DNA of 22,728 nt from contig JBNGIO010001211.1 in assembly GCA_049999805.1 (NCBI GenBank), positions 1 through 22,728 of the forward strand, given 5' to 3'. The notes below the pieces were generated by a model. It was not told the DNA's origin. It saw only the letters and a list, made by a program, of their open reading frames with translations, and made no database searches. Shown piece after piece: positions 1 to 8,589 of the stretch. Both the position numbers and the translations under genes were made by a program. Origin of the DNA: Folioceros fuciformis. Its lineage: Eukaryota > Anthocerotophyta > Anthocerotopsida > Anthocerotales. Within the stretch, counting starts at the first letter, position 1, and every line of letters begins with the position of its first letter.

Positions 1-272
1 TCCTAGCGGGGTGTGAAATTCCACGGCGGGACTGGACGAAAGGCGGTGCAATCCGTGGGTGCCGGCACCGATGGGGCTATTAAGGGGGTGACGACCCGGC
101 AGCCAGATCATCCTAAGGTATGAAACGTGAGCATGCCAGGTGGGACACATTGGCTGCCACGACGGAGCCAGGACCGTCGGCACGTCGCTTTAGGACACGC
201 GCTGGCTTGCGCCAGCCTCCCGCGCGCCCCTTCACGACCCACATCATGGGTGTGTCGTCTCCACGCCGTTCT
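1..272. other. No gene recognised
   Basis: The segment is moderately GC-rich. I could not relate any frame to a known family. It would be 3' UTR or intergenic DNA if the exon at 346-467 is genuine. Confidence 0.4.
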
Positions 273-278
273 TTTATT
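273..278 (-). terminator. AATAAA polyadenylation signal candidate
   Basis: The minus strand reads ATAATAAAAG here, 68 nt downstream of the TGA of the putative terminal exon. Position and sequence fit a plant near-upstream element. Support depends on the exon being real. Confidence 0.3.
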
Positions 279-345
279 ATCACAGGCTTTTAACACCGTT
301 TCCTAGCTCCTATGTGTGTACGTATGTACGAACATATTTCGGTCT

Positions 346-467
346 TCAATTTCTCATGGTCTTCTCAAATGGGCCGGGTTGAGCAATCTCCTCGAAGAAC
401 TTCGCCTCAACAGCACGCACTCCAGATCGAGTCAGCAGGTTATGCAATCTTGAAGAAATCGAAAGGT
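346..467 (-). CDS. Possible terminal exon of an unrecognised minus-strand gene
   Basis: Reading the minus strand, an AG acceptor (ATATGCAG) at 469-468 is followed by an open frame of 39 codons ending in TGA at 348-346. The frame needs one base from a preceding exon. The C-terminal residues read AVEAKFFEEIAQPGPFEKTM plus RN, with mixed charge and coding-like composition. A canonical AATAAA lies about 70 nt after the stop, which fits a 3' UTR. I did not recognise the family and could not find the preceding exon. The frames between 483 and 770 on this strand carry stops and a 42-bp duplication, so the gene may be broken upstream. A chance frame is the alternative. Confidence 0.33.
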
Positions 468-546
468 CTGCATATTATATTGAGGTAGTGCATCAAGCGG
501 CATACACTCCAGCCCCGCCCGCCCTGGTTGTCACCCGCTTGCTATC

Positions 547-630
547 CCCAACCTCTTCCACGCCTAGGAATCTGTGATTCCTCTCTACCCCAACCTCTCC
601 TGTTTGTCGGAATCTGCGATTCCTTGCAAT
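547..630. repeat. 42-bp tandem duplication carrying two short palindromes
   Basis: Two diverged 42-bp units start with CCCCAACCTCT at 547 and 589. Each contains an inverted repeat: GGAATC-TGT-GATTCC at 567-581 and GGAATC-TGC-GATTCC at 609-623. The loop base differs while the stems are identical. No function is evident. Confidence 0.8.
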
Positions 631-930
631 CCTCTACTTAGGGTTTTAATGATTTCACCATCTTCCTCCACTTCCGAGGTTTGGGAGTCTTTGGCCCGAC
701 CCGCTGGCGCTCCCAAGTGCCTAAGGCTTCGGATCTCGCGACTCATCGCAGGAAGGAACAAAAGCAAACCTCTGCGACTAGGTAGAGTAGATAGAGGGTT
801 TCGCTGTCCAACAAGACAGCCGCGGACCCTGCCCCGTCACCGGGCAAGAAAGGCCCGAATCTGATCCCGCTACACAGTCGGGCAGCAGCAGGTCTAGCCC
901 TCTTGTTCAAGAAATCAACTACAAGATTAG

Positions 931-1302
931 CCTGCCCGACAGCAAATCAGCTGTGATCTGATCCCACCGCCTAGTGGCTCCGATGCGAGCCCGGCCCCGG
1001 AATCCCAGAACTCTGGGAAATTTAGCGGACCCCGCAGAGCATTGAGATATGTCCATATCGGCGACATCAAGGACCAGCCACAGCTCCAGAGCCGGCGAGA
1101 ACCCACCGCGGGATCAGCTTGTCGCTCTTCAGCCAACAATAACCAGCAGCCGGGGAACAGCCGCTCCACTTCTCAGGCAAGAGGGATCAGCTCACTGGCC
1201 AGCGGAACAGCTGAACCCGGGCAAGACTGCATGAATTGGAAAATTGGAGAAAACAAACAGGCCATTCCTGGCCTCACTAGCACCCTTCTGGTATCAGCCT
1301 AG
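931..1302 (+). other. Open S/P/Q-rich frame of unknown status
   Basis: One frame is open for 123 codons up to TAG at 1300-1302. The first ATG in the ORF scan frame is near 1042-1050, but the open frame begins after a stop at 928. The translation is rich in Ser, Pro, Gln and Arg, ending near NKQAIPGLTSTLLVSA. Neighbouring frames upstream (about 800-930) also look coding-like but contain stops. It could be an exon of an unknown gene or decayed gag-like sequence. I recognise no family. Confidence 0.2.
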
Positions 1303-1780
1303 ACCTCCTGAGGAGTGTTGCAGTGTTCAAAAGACCAAATGCCAGAGCTAGCTTCGCTGTATGCCCATAGAGCGCATCTCTCCATCGGGCGCTTCCATGT
1401 CACCTGCGGAGGCCTCTTCCTTCATAGTAGATCTTCTATTCCACCATGTGTAATGTTTTTTGGCTAGAGTACTTGAACACAAATCCAAGAGACAACACAA
1501 GACAATCCTTGCAAGTCCGAAAAACCAATGTTCCATGAATGCATGGCTGATGGCTTGATAAGTTGATTTTCTCTTTCCATGCGTCTCTCAAGCACTCTAT
1601 CTTGATGCAAATAATGGTTAACAGAGTTTTAACGGCTCAAAATAAAAGGGGCAATACTTACTTAGCAAGGCCTACACAACAGCCACATGGATGTATGTAA
1701 TCTTACAAAATTCTCATGGCCTCGACCAAGATATGCATTCAAACAAAGCGATCACAAGGTGAGCAAATACTGACTGTTCC
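1303..1780. other. No gene recognised
   Basis: Both strands lack a convincing reading frame. A 62-codon minus-strand frame at 1348-1536 has a hydrophobic start and acidic tail but no recognisable motif. Confidence 0.4.
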
Positions 1781-1987
1781 CCTCCTCTATTCCTTCCTCT
1801 CCAACAAATCTATAGGTAATTTGTTCCAACCAATGCAGCCCTTGTTCTCCCTCCTCTATTCCTTCCTCTCCAGCAAATCTATGGGCAATTTGCTCCAACC
1901 AATTCAGCCCTTGTTCCTCCTCCTCTATTCCTTCCTCTCCAGCAAATTTATGGGCAATTTGCTCCAGCCAATCCAGCCCTCATGAGA
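1781..1987 (+). repeat. Three tandem 69-bp repeats, open in one frame
   Basis: Units begin with CCTCCTCTATTCC at 1781, 1850 and 1919, giving an exact 69-bp period. Because 69 is a multiple of three, the plus frame 1716-1985 translates each unit as a 23-residue repeat of the form LLYSFLSxKxxGNLxQPxQP. Units differ by several point changes. The repeat ends near the stop codon at 1983-1985. Whether it is translated is unknown. A minisatellite is the simplest reading. Confidence 0.85.
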
Positions 1988-2182
1988 TGTTTATCCTCTT
2001 TTCTTGGTAGACCCTTTTGAGATGCTTCACCTCTCCTCTCCGTCAACCTTCCTTTACCCTTGTCAACTCTAATCGAGTGACCAACTCTCATTCTTGCTAC
2101 ACTTATTATTGCCCTATAATATATACAAGTGTTTATAACTTTTGAAGTGTTTGTAAATTTTTACCCTGTAGTAGGTAGACCC

Positions 2183-2240
2183 TTTCTCTTCCAAGAATGT
2201 TTTAGATGCTATTTCTCTTCCAAGAATGTTTTAGATGCTA
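2183..2240. repeat. Perfect 29-bp tandem duplication
   Basis: The 29-mer starting TTTCTCTTCCAAGAATG occurs at 2183-2211 and again, without a mismatch, at 2212-2240. Perfect identity points to a recent replication slip or duplication. Confidence 0.9.
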
Positions 2241-3145
2241 TTGGTAGTCATTAGGTTTAAGGGGTTAGTCCCTAGTGTTCCTATCATAGTTTATCTCCCT
2301 CTTGGGATAGATGGGTTTTTCATTTTATTCTTCTTAAATAAATTAATTAATTTTGAAGTAACTTGCTACTGTGAACCATAATCTAATATAAATATATACA
2401 TGCATCACTCAAAGCAGTTTTTATCATAAAAAAATTAATTTAATAACTTAGGTAGATTTACAATATAAAGACATAGCATTTTTAAATTGAACACTAATCA
2501 CAATATTATTCTATAATAGTAACTAAGTATTTTCAACCCTTTGGAAGTTTGGTCCTATTACACAAGCTTAAGTATTCATTCATCTTTGATACCCAACTTG
2601 GCTTATGTCAAGAGAAGCGGTCTCCATAAATAGATATAAAGTACATGGAGGAAGGCATTGGTCTTTCAACACGCCTTCTTGAACCCAAAATTTTGCATGT
2701 TGACACTTTCACAACTATTTATTCTAATACATCACTCTGGGCTAAGTGAAATGTTTTTTTGGGTTTTACATGGATGACTTTTTTTAACACATGTCCATTT
2801 GAGATTTATGATAAAATATCAAAAATTAGTTGGACTTGCATGTTTTTGGAAAAGTGCAAAATGGGTTTTATGGAATCCAACCATTTGGCACATAGCTTCT
2901 TAAAAGACTATCCTATGAAAAACCTTGCTACACAAGTGGATTGTGACCACTGCTTCTATTGCCTACTACAATCGCGGGCAATGGATTCTAGCAAGAAATG
3001 AGAAAGGGCGTTAGCCTACTTGCACCCTACTCATACACAAGGCCAATAGGTATGCACCAAGGGCACCCACTCATAAAAGGGCGAAGCCTACATTTACCCT
3101 TTCTAGGCCATACATGACCTTCCACCTGTAGGGTTATTAAAGCCC
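2241..3145. other. AT-rich stretch without a recognised gene
   Basis: Base composition drops to strongly AT-rich, especially at 2330-2520, where poly-A/T and AATTAATT runs occur. A short plus-strand frame (2759-3001) is Cys/Met/Phe-rich and matches nothing I know. Probably decayed transposon or intergenic sequence. Confidence 0.45.
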
Positions 3146-3235
3146 AATGTGCTTAGGCTAATGTGTTTAGTCTAAGATTAGTGTCTAGTTAATGTGCTTA
3201 GACTAATGTGTTTAGTCTAAGATTAGTGTCTAGTT
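3146..3235. repeat. 45-bp tandem duplication
   Basis: Two units beginning AATGTGCTTAG lie at 3146-3190 and 3191-3235, differing at one position (GGCTAA versus GACTAA). They lie just upstream of a TATA-box region, resembling the repeated enhancer-like blocks seen in U3 parts of plant LTRs. That comparison is an inference. Confidence 0.9.
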
Positions 3236-3250
3236 AAGTATCATTAGTTT

Positions 3251-3360
3251 AGATTAGCTTAAGCTAATCTGTAGGAAGCTTCTTGCGCAGCTTCCTATGA
3301 GCTTCTTGTGAAGCTTCCTAGGGAGCTCTTATAGAGGGTATAAATACCCCTTGAGCTCCC
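3251..3360 (+). promoter_or_regulatory. LTR-like promoter: palindromes and TATA box in a nested inverted repeat
   Basis: A perfect 20-nt palindrome, AGATTAGCTTAAGCTAATCT, occupies 3251-3270, followed by imperfect GGAAGCTTCTTG / AAGCTTCC inverted repeats. TATAAATA lies at 3339-3346 inside GGGTAT-AA-ATACCC. That in turn lies between GGGAGCTC (3321-3328) and GAGCTCCC (3353-3360). A CT-rich leader follows (about 3375-3430). The layout fits a U3/R region of an LTR on the plus strand. No second LTR is present to prove it. Confidence 0.5.
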
Positions 3361-4284
3361 TTGCCAACCACTCTCAATGTGACCTCTTTTTCTCCTCTCC
3401 TCTCTGCCTCCTCTTCTCCTCTCCTCCACCATGCTCCTCTAGTGTTCCTACACCACCCACCTCCTAGGTAGAAGACCTTCGTAGCAATAGACTACGTTTG
3501 CTTAGTAAAGACTTCATATTAATGAGAGGCTATTGCTTTGACAATAGTTATCAGGATGGCAAGAGCTATGAGGGCATCGACATGACGCTTTCCCCAAAAC
3601 AATACATTTGCCGAAAAGAATTCAAATAGCATTTGGTAAGAGAAGGATCTTTCAGGTGTGTCTCCGCCCGACCGCATTTGTTAAGCTTTATGGTTGGAAT
3701 CATCAAGAACCGTAGCAAGGTTTCCTACTTGGCTCTTCTCTTGTTTAGGAATAATTAATTCTCCTCCTCAAAAACATCTTTTGAAGACCACTAGATGCAC
3801 ATTTTTATTGCAATAGGTTTGTCCGTAGTCCAAGTTTATTTGTTCAATGTCGCCTATGGCCAACAAGAAACCATATGCTCTTCTCACTTGCATAGGAATG
3901 GCAACACTTCTTTAGTCAACTAAGGTGTTCAATTGTGGCTTTCGATGGAACAACAAAGACTCATGCAAGCAACACCACCTAGAAATTGTCATCCTCACTA
4001 CCGCTCTCATGTCTTGAGTTTAGGCCTTGGTAGGCATATCAGGCAGCAAGGCCAACACGACCACATTTCTTGAGTCCCAGTTGCATCACCTCTATACTCC
4101 TCCTTCCTATTGCTTTCCCCAAGATGCATTGCATTGTGTTGGTGAGGTTTATGTTTTGCGGGGTTGAAGGCATATTGTTTATTAAGCGAGAGCGGAGAGC
4201 GGAGAGCGGACGCTCCACTAGCGTACTTGCATTAAATTTAGGAATTGAGTGAAAGTCCTGGTTAAAATTTAATGGCAAACTTCC

Positions 4285-4767
4285 ATGTTCCATTATAGTA
4301 GGTTTACTTCTAGGCCCTTATCCTCTACTTTGTGCACCAATGCTTATGGGATCAATTGCATCGTCCACATGTCGCTTTTCTTGGGGTGCCACTTCGCCGA
4401 CATTTGGCAGGGTAGCAGTAGTAAGACATATGGCAAAAATGCCATATCTCATGCTTTCTTCATCTCACGAGTGAACCCTCAAAGCATCATTTGCACCAAA
4501 CAAGCCTTGGCTACCTACTGTGATCGTCACGACCAACAATGTTGCCTTCATCTTATTTGTAAGGCTGATGAATTTGTGGGCAGATTGGATAAGGAGCACC
4601 GACTATGGAAGCAACATAAGAAGAAACCGCAAGCATCGACAGTTGCAAAGGCAATACCCTTGCCAACCTCAACGTTGAGGACAAGGAACTTGCCTCAACA
4701 GAAGGATGAAGTGGAAGTGACTTACGGAAGGGAGGAGGGGCAATCAACCCGAGTCTTGGGAGTGTAG
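4285..4767 (+). pseudogene. Gag-like open frame, 160 codons, not firmly identified
   Basis: This is the longest plus-strand frame in the left region. The first 80 residues are Cys/His/Ser-rich without a clear domain. The second half is basic and hydrophilic (RLDKEHRLWKQHKKKPQAS) and ends with an acidic-basic tail, EVTYGREEGQSTRVLGV. Beyond the stop, a different frame continues with a Tyr/Pro/Lys-rich stretch (PYPSPYTYNSAPSKNYYQGK), which suggests one frameshifted protein of gag or linker type. No zinc finger, protease or polymerase motif lies in this frame. An unrelated relic gene is possible. Confidence 0.28.
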
Positions 4768-5128
4768 GCTATGGGCACCATAGCCTTGGTAGTGAGGGAT
4801 CTCACAAGTCCTAAGGACTTGTGAAATTTGACCCTCAAGGCTTGAGGTCTGCTGGGAAAGCTCGGCCGTATCCTTCTCCATACACATACAATAGTGCACC
4901 TTCGAAAAATTACTACCAAGGCAAACACAATCAATATCCAAAAGAAGGATTGGATGGTATTACAGGGTATTAACCCCAAGGTGGACATCGTTGTGTTGAC
5001 ACCACTCCTCACACTATGGTTGTACAGCTAAAAGGGATCCTGAGCTACACTGAACGAAATGCACCATTAGGGTGGATTTGGGCCATACATTGTTTGTTAG
5101 TGGTTCCAAAGTAAAGGATCGTTGTTGT

Positions 5129-5164
5129 AACTATCACATTTACCATGACCATCTACCGTAAGTC
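5129..5164 (+). repeat. Left copy of 36-bp direct repeat flanking the Ty3/gypsy insert
   Basis: The 36 bases beginning AACTATCACATTTACC match 11367-11402 with one difference (CCGTAAG here, CCATAAG there). The minus-strand RT frame loses similarity to its family within a few codons of position 5165, so the repeat lies at the insertion edge. Confidence 0.9.
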
Positions 5165-5631
5165 TATCTGTTAGAGGAATGTATTAGGTCTGCCTCATAC
5201 AGTTCCTTATATCTTGCATCCACCATGTTCCGTTTCGTCTTACTCAACTTGTATTGTTGCCTATATATAGGCTCTTGGGTGGTAAGGTTGATACAAAAGG
5301 TTGTGACATTGCACCTCCTGAGCTTATGCATGGAAAAGGCAAAACAGTCCTTGTACCTAAGCAGCAAGTTACGAATGCGGTCCTGCTGCTCTAGACTGAG
5401 TTTTGAACTCATCTTCCAAGGGAAATTAGTAGCAGACAGCTTGGGTGTAGCTCTTGGATCCTCCTTTTCTACCTTGGCCTGGTCAGATGCTGAGTAAACA
5501 ATACCTGATGCCAGTATTGCGTACTCCACCCCTCTAGCATCTGGCCAAAAAGGCAGAGGTATGTATCCTGGGAATGGGAGGTGAATAGCAACTCCACGGC
5601 ACATGCTAGCAAAGAAGCTTGGGAGTAGCAT
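5165..5631 (-). pseudogene. Ty3/gypsy reverse transcriptase, amino-terminal part only
   Basis: A 155-codon frame holds the region just before and at the start of a Ty3/gypsy RT. It contains the stretch LLLRYKDCFAFS, then FCINLTTQEPIYRQQYKLS and VDARYKELYEADLI. This matches the family pattern in which a variable 'I-L-T-x-x-P-I-x-x-x-x-x-R-x-S' is followed by 'EI/KEL-x-x-G-I-I-x-x-S-x-S-P'. Similarity ends at HSSN, immediately before the expected SP(Y/W)-S-P, where the 36-bp flanking repeat begins. No YxDD catalytic motif is present in the window. About 90 residues upstream of the RT may be a linker between DNMT and RT. Truncation at this point makes the polymerase inactive. Confidence 0.85.
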
Positions 5632-5671
5632 GGGAGTGACCTAAGTGTGCAACTAAAAGGCAAGGCACAAA

Positions 5672-6600
5672 CTCACCAACCACATGATGGCATGGAGGTC
5701 CATGGCTCCCTAGAGTGCCCTTGCACTGCCGATTAGTGATGGTGGGGTCATTGTACTATGGGTATGAAAACACATGAGTCACTCTCGCTTCTCAACTATT
5801 GGTTCTTCCCAACGTTGTGTGTCACTATTCAGTAATAAGCCAACTTCTCCTCTATAAGTGAATGATCCCATAAAGCTGACCAACGTGGGCAAGGTCTGCC
5901 TTGGCTAACCTGGAATGTTGGTCTTGAACCAAGGGGCTTTCTCACTAGCCACCATAGGTCGTGGCCGGTGCTGGGCCTCCAATATAGTACAGAGTTGTAG
6001 CCGAGGATCCCTGCTAGTGTTCTGGAGAGCCAAGTCCAGCATGGAGACAAGGACCAAATTGGTCTAGTAGTTACAAAGCTTGTGGGCATAGCTACCCACC
6101 TGCATAGCATCCATGAGAAATGGTGGCCCTACAAAATGTCACACAATGACCATATCCTGCTACACCTATGGCCGGGTATCAAGCTGGGCTGGCATGTTCT
6201 CGAGCAAGTATGCGCACTGAGGGTTATTGTCTTATGCCCACGCCAAAATTTGCTGGAGTTTTGTGAAAAGACCAGAACATGGATCTGTCAATCCTGCACC
6301 TACACCAGCTTGAGAGAATCCCTAGCATTCCCAACCAGCCATGACCATGTCAATGGGGCCCAGGGCTTGGCCCTACTGTATATACTGGATGTCTTGAGGT
6401 AAGGACGTGAATGTATTAGCTACAGCCTCAGCTGGCAGCTGCTGTGGGAAACGATGTTGTAGGCCTTGCAGTCGACATGCAGCAATTTGCTTGGCGATGG
6501 GGTCCTTGTCGTAGTAAAGGTATCTTTGAATGCTCAAACCAGTTAAGAGCAATGCTTCTAGCTTGGTACAAATTCCACCGAACAGTTCAATGACTGTAAG
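5672..6600 (-). pseudogene. Cytosine-5 DNA methyltransferase domain inside the retrotransposon (decayed)
   Basis: The domain starts with a motif-I-like VIELFGGICTKLEALL, followed by IQRYLYYDKDPIAKQIAACR, the acidic residue region of motif II. Motif IV is visible as MAGWEC then GFSQAG: the catalytic-position Cys codon is at 6327-6325, and a TAG sits directly after it at 6324-6322. Motif VI appears as LLENMP (near 6205). A VGSYAHKL-x-NYWTNL segment follows (frames interrupted). The carboxy end is near 5672, with GAMDLHAIMWL, resembling the final conserved part of Dnmt-type enzymes. At least five stop codons interrupt it. In enzymes of this family the Cys attacks C6 of cytosine and AdoMet donates the methyl group. 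The domain sits between protease and RT, so it is element-encoded rather than a host gene. Some bacterial or viral C5-MTase origin cannot be excluded. Confidence 0.8.
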
Positions 6601-6935
6601 GATTGGTGTAGCAGGTGCCCATTTGATGACGTGTTGTGCACATGAGATGTGGGACAAGATGACGAAGTCACGACTTCCAACAATTACTGCACCTTGTTAA
6701 CTCGCTCCTATGCCCTGGCAAGCAATGCTTCTGCTTGCTATGGACAGACAGGCTGAATTAGAGCTTGCTGCAAACTGGTACACCTAACTTGAGCCTCTAC
6801 AAAATTGGTCTTCAGATTCTTCTCCACTTGGTATGTGTCTCAGACAAGCTCCACCACATTGCTACTTTTGATACCAAATGCAACTTGGCTTTTCACCAAT
6901 GTGGCTACGTTAGCCTCCACCTAGCTTCCTTGCTT

Positions 6936-7333
6936 CTAGTCAGGGCTATAGAAGGCTTGCTCAATCCAGTTGTCCACACCAACTCTTAGCGGGAAGAGAA
7001 ACTCTTGCCCCAACAGCAAATCATAGTTGGTGGTTGTGGTTACTAGGCAAGGTAGGGGCAATGTCATGGCATCTGGCATGCTTGGGTTGAAGGTGATGTC
7101 TAGGGGTTGGACTGTCTCACCACACACTGGTTCAATGGCCTCGGACACCGTCCTGATGTTCCAGGGCGAGGTATGCAGTGCATTGCCGTGAAGATGCAAC
7201 CTTGCAGCCAGAATCTTCCCACCAAGTACTGGTTGGGCTCTCGTGTCCAGCAACACCACTCTAGGTGCATACCATTAACTTTGACGTGCCCACCACGATT
7301 GTCAACAACCGCATTGCTGACACAAGCTTGCAA
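6936..7333 (-). pseudogene. Retropepsin-like aspartic protease, frameshifted
   Basis: Two minus-strand frames together cover the domain. The upstream one (to about 7265) reads VDNRGGHVKVNGMHLE. After a frameshift near 7260 the second frame gives VLLDTRAQPVLGGK, where the active-site triplet is D-T-R instead of D-T-G (7247-7239; a single GGA to CGA type change would explain it). Further on comes YDLLLGQEFLFPLRVGVD, matching the conserved 'DxLLGxxFL' region of plant Ty3/gypsy proteases. The enzyme would cut the Gag-Pol polyprotein. The frameshift and the changed glycine indicate loss of function. The next 300 bp toward the DNMT carry stops and no clear domain. Confidence 0.75.
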
Positions 7334-8108
7334 TCAGTTGGTGGGCTGCACTCGCGGTTGGCTATCAACTCCCTCAGCTATCTGTACAATGTAAGGGCCA
7401 CCAAATGACTCGGTGCAATCTGCCCACGTGTAGAGTGTGACACTGCTGTTGGCATCACCTACTGTGGAGTGTATGCTGCACCCAGACTAGGATCAACAAA
7501 TGCAGATGTGGCTTTTGTAGTTTGAAGAACTTGCCTCAGCTTGATGCTCGTGATACCCATGTCCTGAAAGACTGGCACCTGAGTTAGCTTGGCAGCCAAT
7601 TTTGTGATTATAGTGGCTTGAGGTAAGAGATACACATGCTCTGATGTTGGCATGCTCTGGCCAGGTGTTCTGCCTGTATCCAGCTATTCCACATGTAGCG
7701 TGAGTGCTCCTAGCCTTGTACTGGAATTGCAGACCCCGGTGGCAGGCGGGGACAAGGACTTTGGCATGGCAACCCTGGCCCCTCGATTCCTGGTGACAGG
7801 CCTTGAGGCGGGCGTTGTTGTTCCCATGACCACCCATATATTTTGCCCCACCCATGTGGTTGGCAATACAACCCCTCCATGCTGCTATCACCAATTTTGT
7901 CAACCATACACACGTAGTGTGCTGGGTCATAATCCTCATCCTCCTATACTGGTACTAACTTCACCGCATTGGTTGGCTTGGAAGAGGCAGTGATGCTGGA
8001 CAGGCTAGCTGTCAGGACTCCAAGTTGAGCTATCATGGCAGCCTTGGAAGCCTCAAGGGAGTTGACCTTGTCAGTAGTGGCGGTTGCCTTAGCCTTAGCC
8101 TTGTCACG

Positions 8109-8495
8109 CTACTGCTTACTCCGAAACACCCCAATAGTGCCTGCAGCTCCTCCTGCTTCCACACTCGCAGTTGTGGCTCCTCCATACCCCATGGTACTAG
8201 TCGTCTGGTGTCTTCGTTTGGGGTGCTTTTGGAAGCACACAATAACCACGTGTCCATTCTTTTGGCAATGGGTGCAATAGAGTCCCTTCGGAGGACACTT
8301 GCATGCAAGGGATATGTGCTTAGGGTTGCCACAATGGTTACACATGGCTGCCACTACTGCTGCTGGAGCTGTTGTTGAAGCTACCTTAACTGGCTTAAGT
8401 CTAACAAGTCTTCGCTCCTGCACCTGTGTTAGCTGCTCCCTTGCTAGAGAACATGGATTGGTAGTGCGTGAAGGCCTTGGAATGCCGAGAGGCAT
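8109..8495 (-). pseudogene. Gag nucleocapsid region with two CCHC zinc knuckles
   Basis: The frame contains CNHCGNPKHISLAC and, 10 residues later, CTHCQKNGHVVIVC. Both fit CX2CX4HX4C exactly. The flanks are basic and Ala/Thr/Ser-rich, as usual for nucleocapsid. The knuckles bind element RNA during packaging. Upstream in another frame (about 8590-8450) runs KKKEVAFLAYASRHSKAFTH, the expected link from capsid, so a frameshift separates this segment from the gag core. Two knuckles, rather than one, are found in several plant gypsy groups. Confidence 0.82.
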
Positions 8496-8589
8496 AGGCC
8501 AAGAAGGCTACCTCCTTCTTCTTAGCTTCTTCATGCACTTGCTCCAAGGTGTACTTGTCCCCATATTTGTCCACTAAGGACGTAACCAG

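Larger units (their letters stand above)
3140..5164 (+). mobile_element. Probable decayed plus-strand retroelement (LTR-like start, gag-like middle)
   Basis: The promoter-like block at 3146-3360 is followed by a long leader and by coding-like but interrupted frames. The frame at 4285-4767 and the next frames to about 5164 are basic and Pro/Tyr/Lys-rich, ending with a Cys/His cluster (residues RCCNYHIYHDH near 5118-5150). That composition resembles a gag carboxy end, but no zinc knuckle is intact. The sequence appears to resume at 11367 beyond the Ty3/gypsy insertion, because the last 36 bp are repeated there. LTR ends, primer-binding site and target duplication were not identified. Boundaries are approximate. 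Confidence 0.4.

Noticed and set aside
2759-3001. 80-codon plus-strand frame
   Set aside because: AT-rich context, no motif, no splice or promoter support.
6322-6324. TAG in the DNMT as programmed readthrough or recoding
   Set aside because: Several other stops and frameshifts interrupt the same domain and the rest of the element, so decay is the simpler explanation.
7493-7939. 148-codon minus-strand frame with several Cys/His
   Set aside because: Checked for zinc-finger spacing and found none. It lies between Gag knuckle and protease in a decayed polyprotein and looks like a shifted frame.
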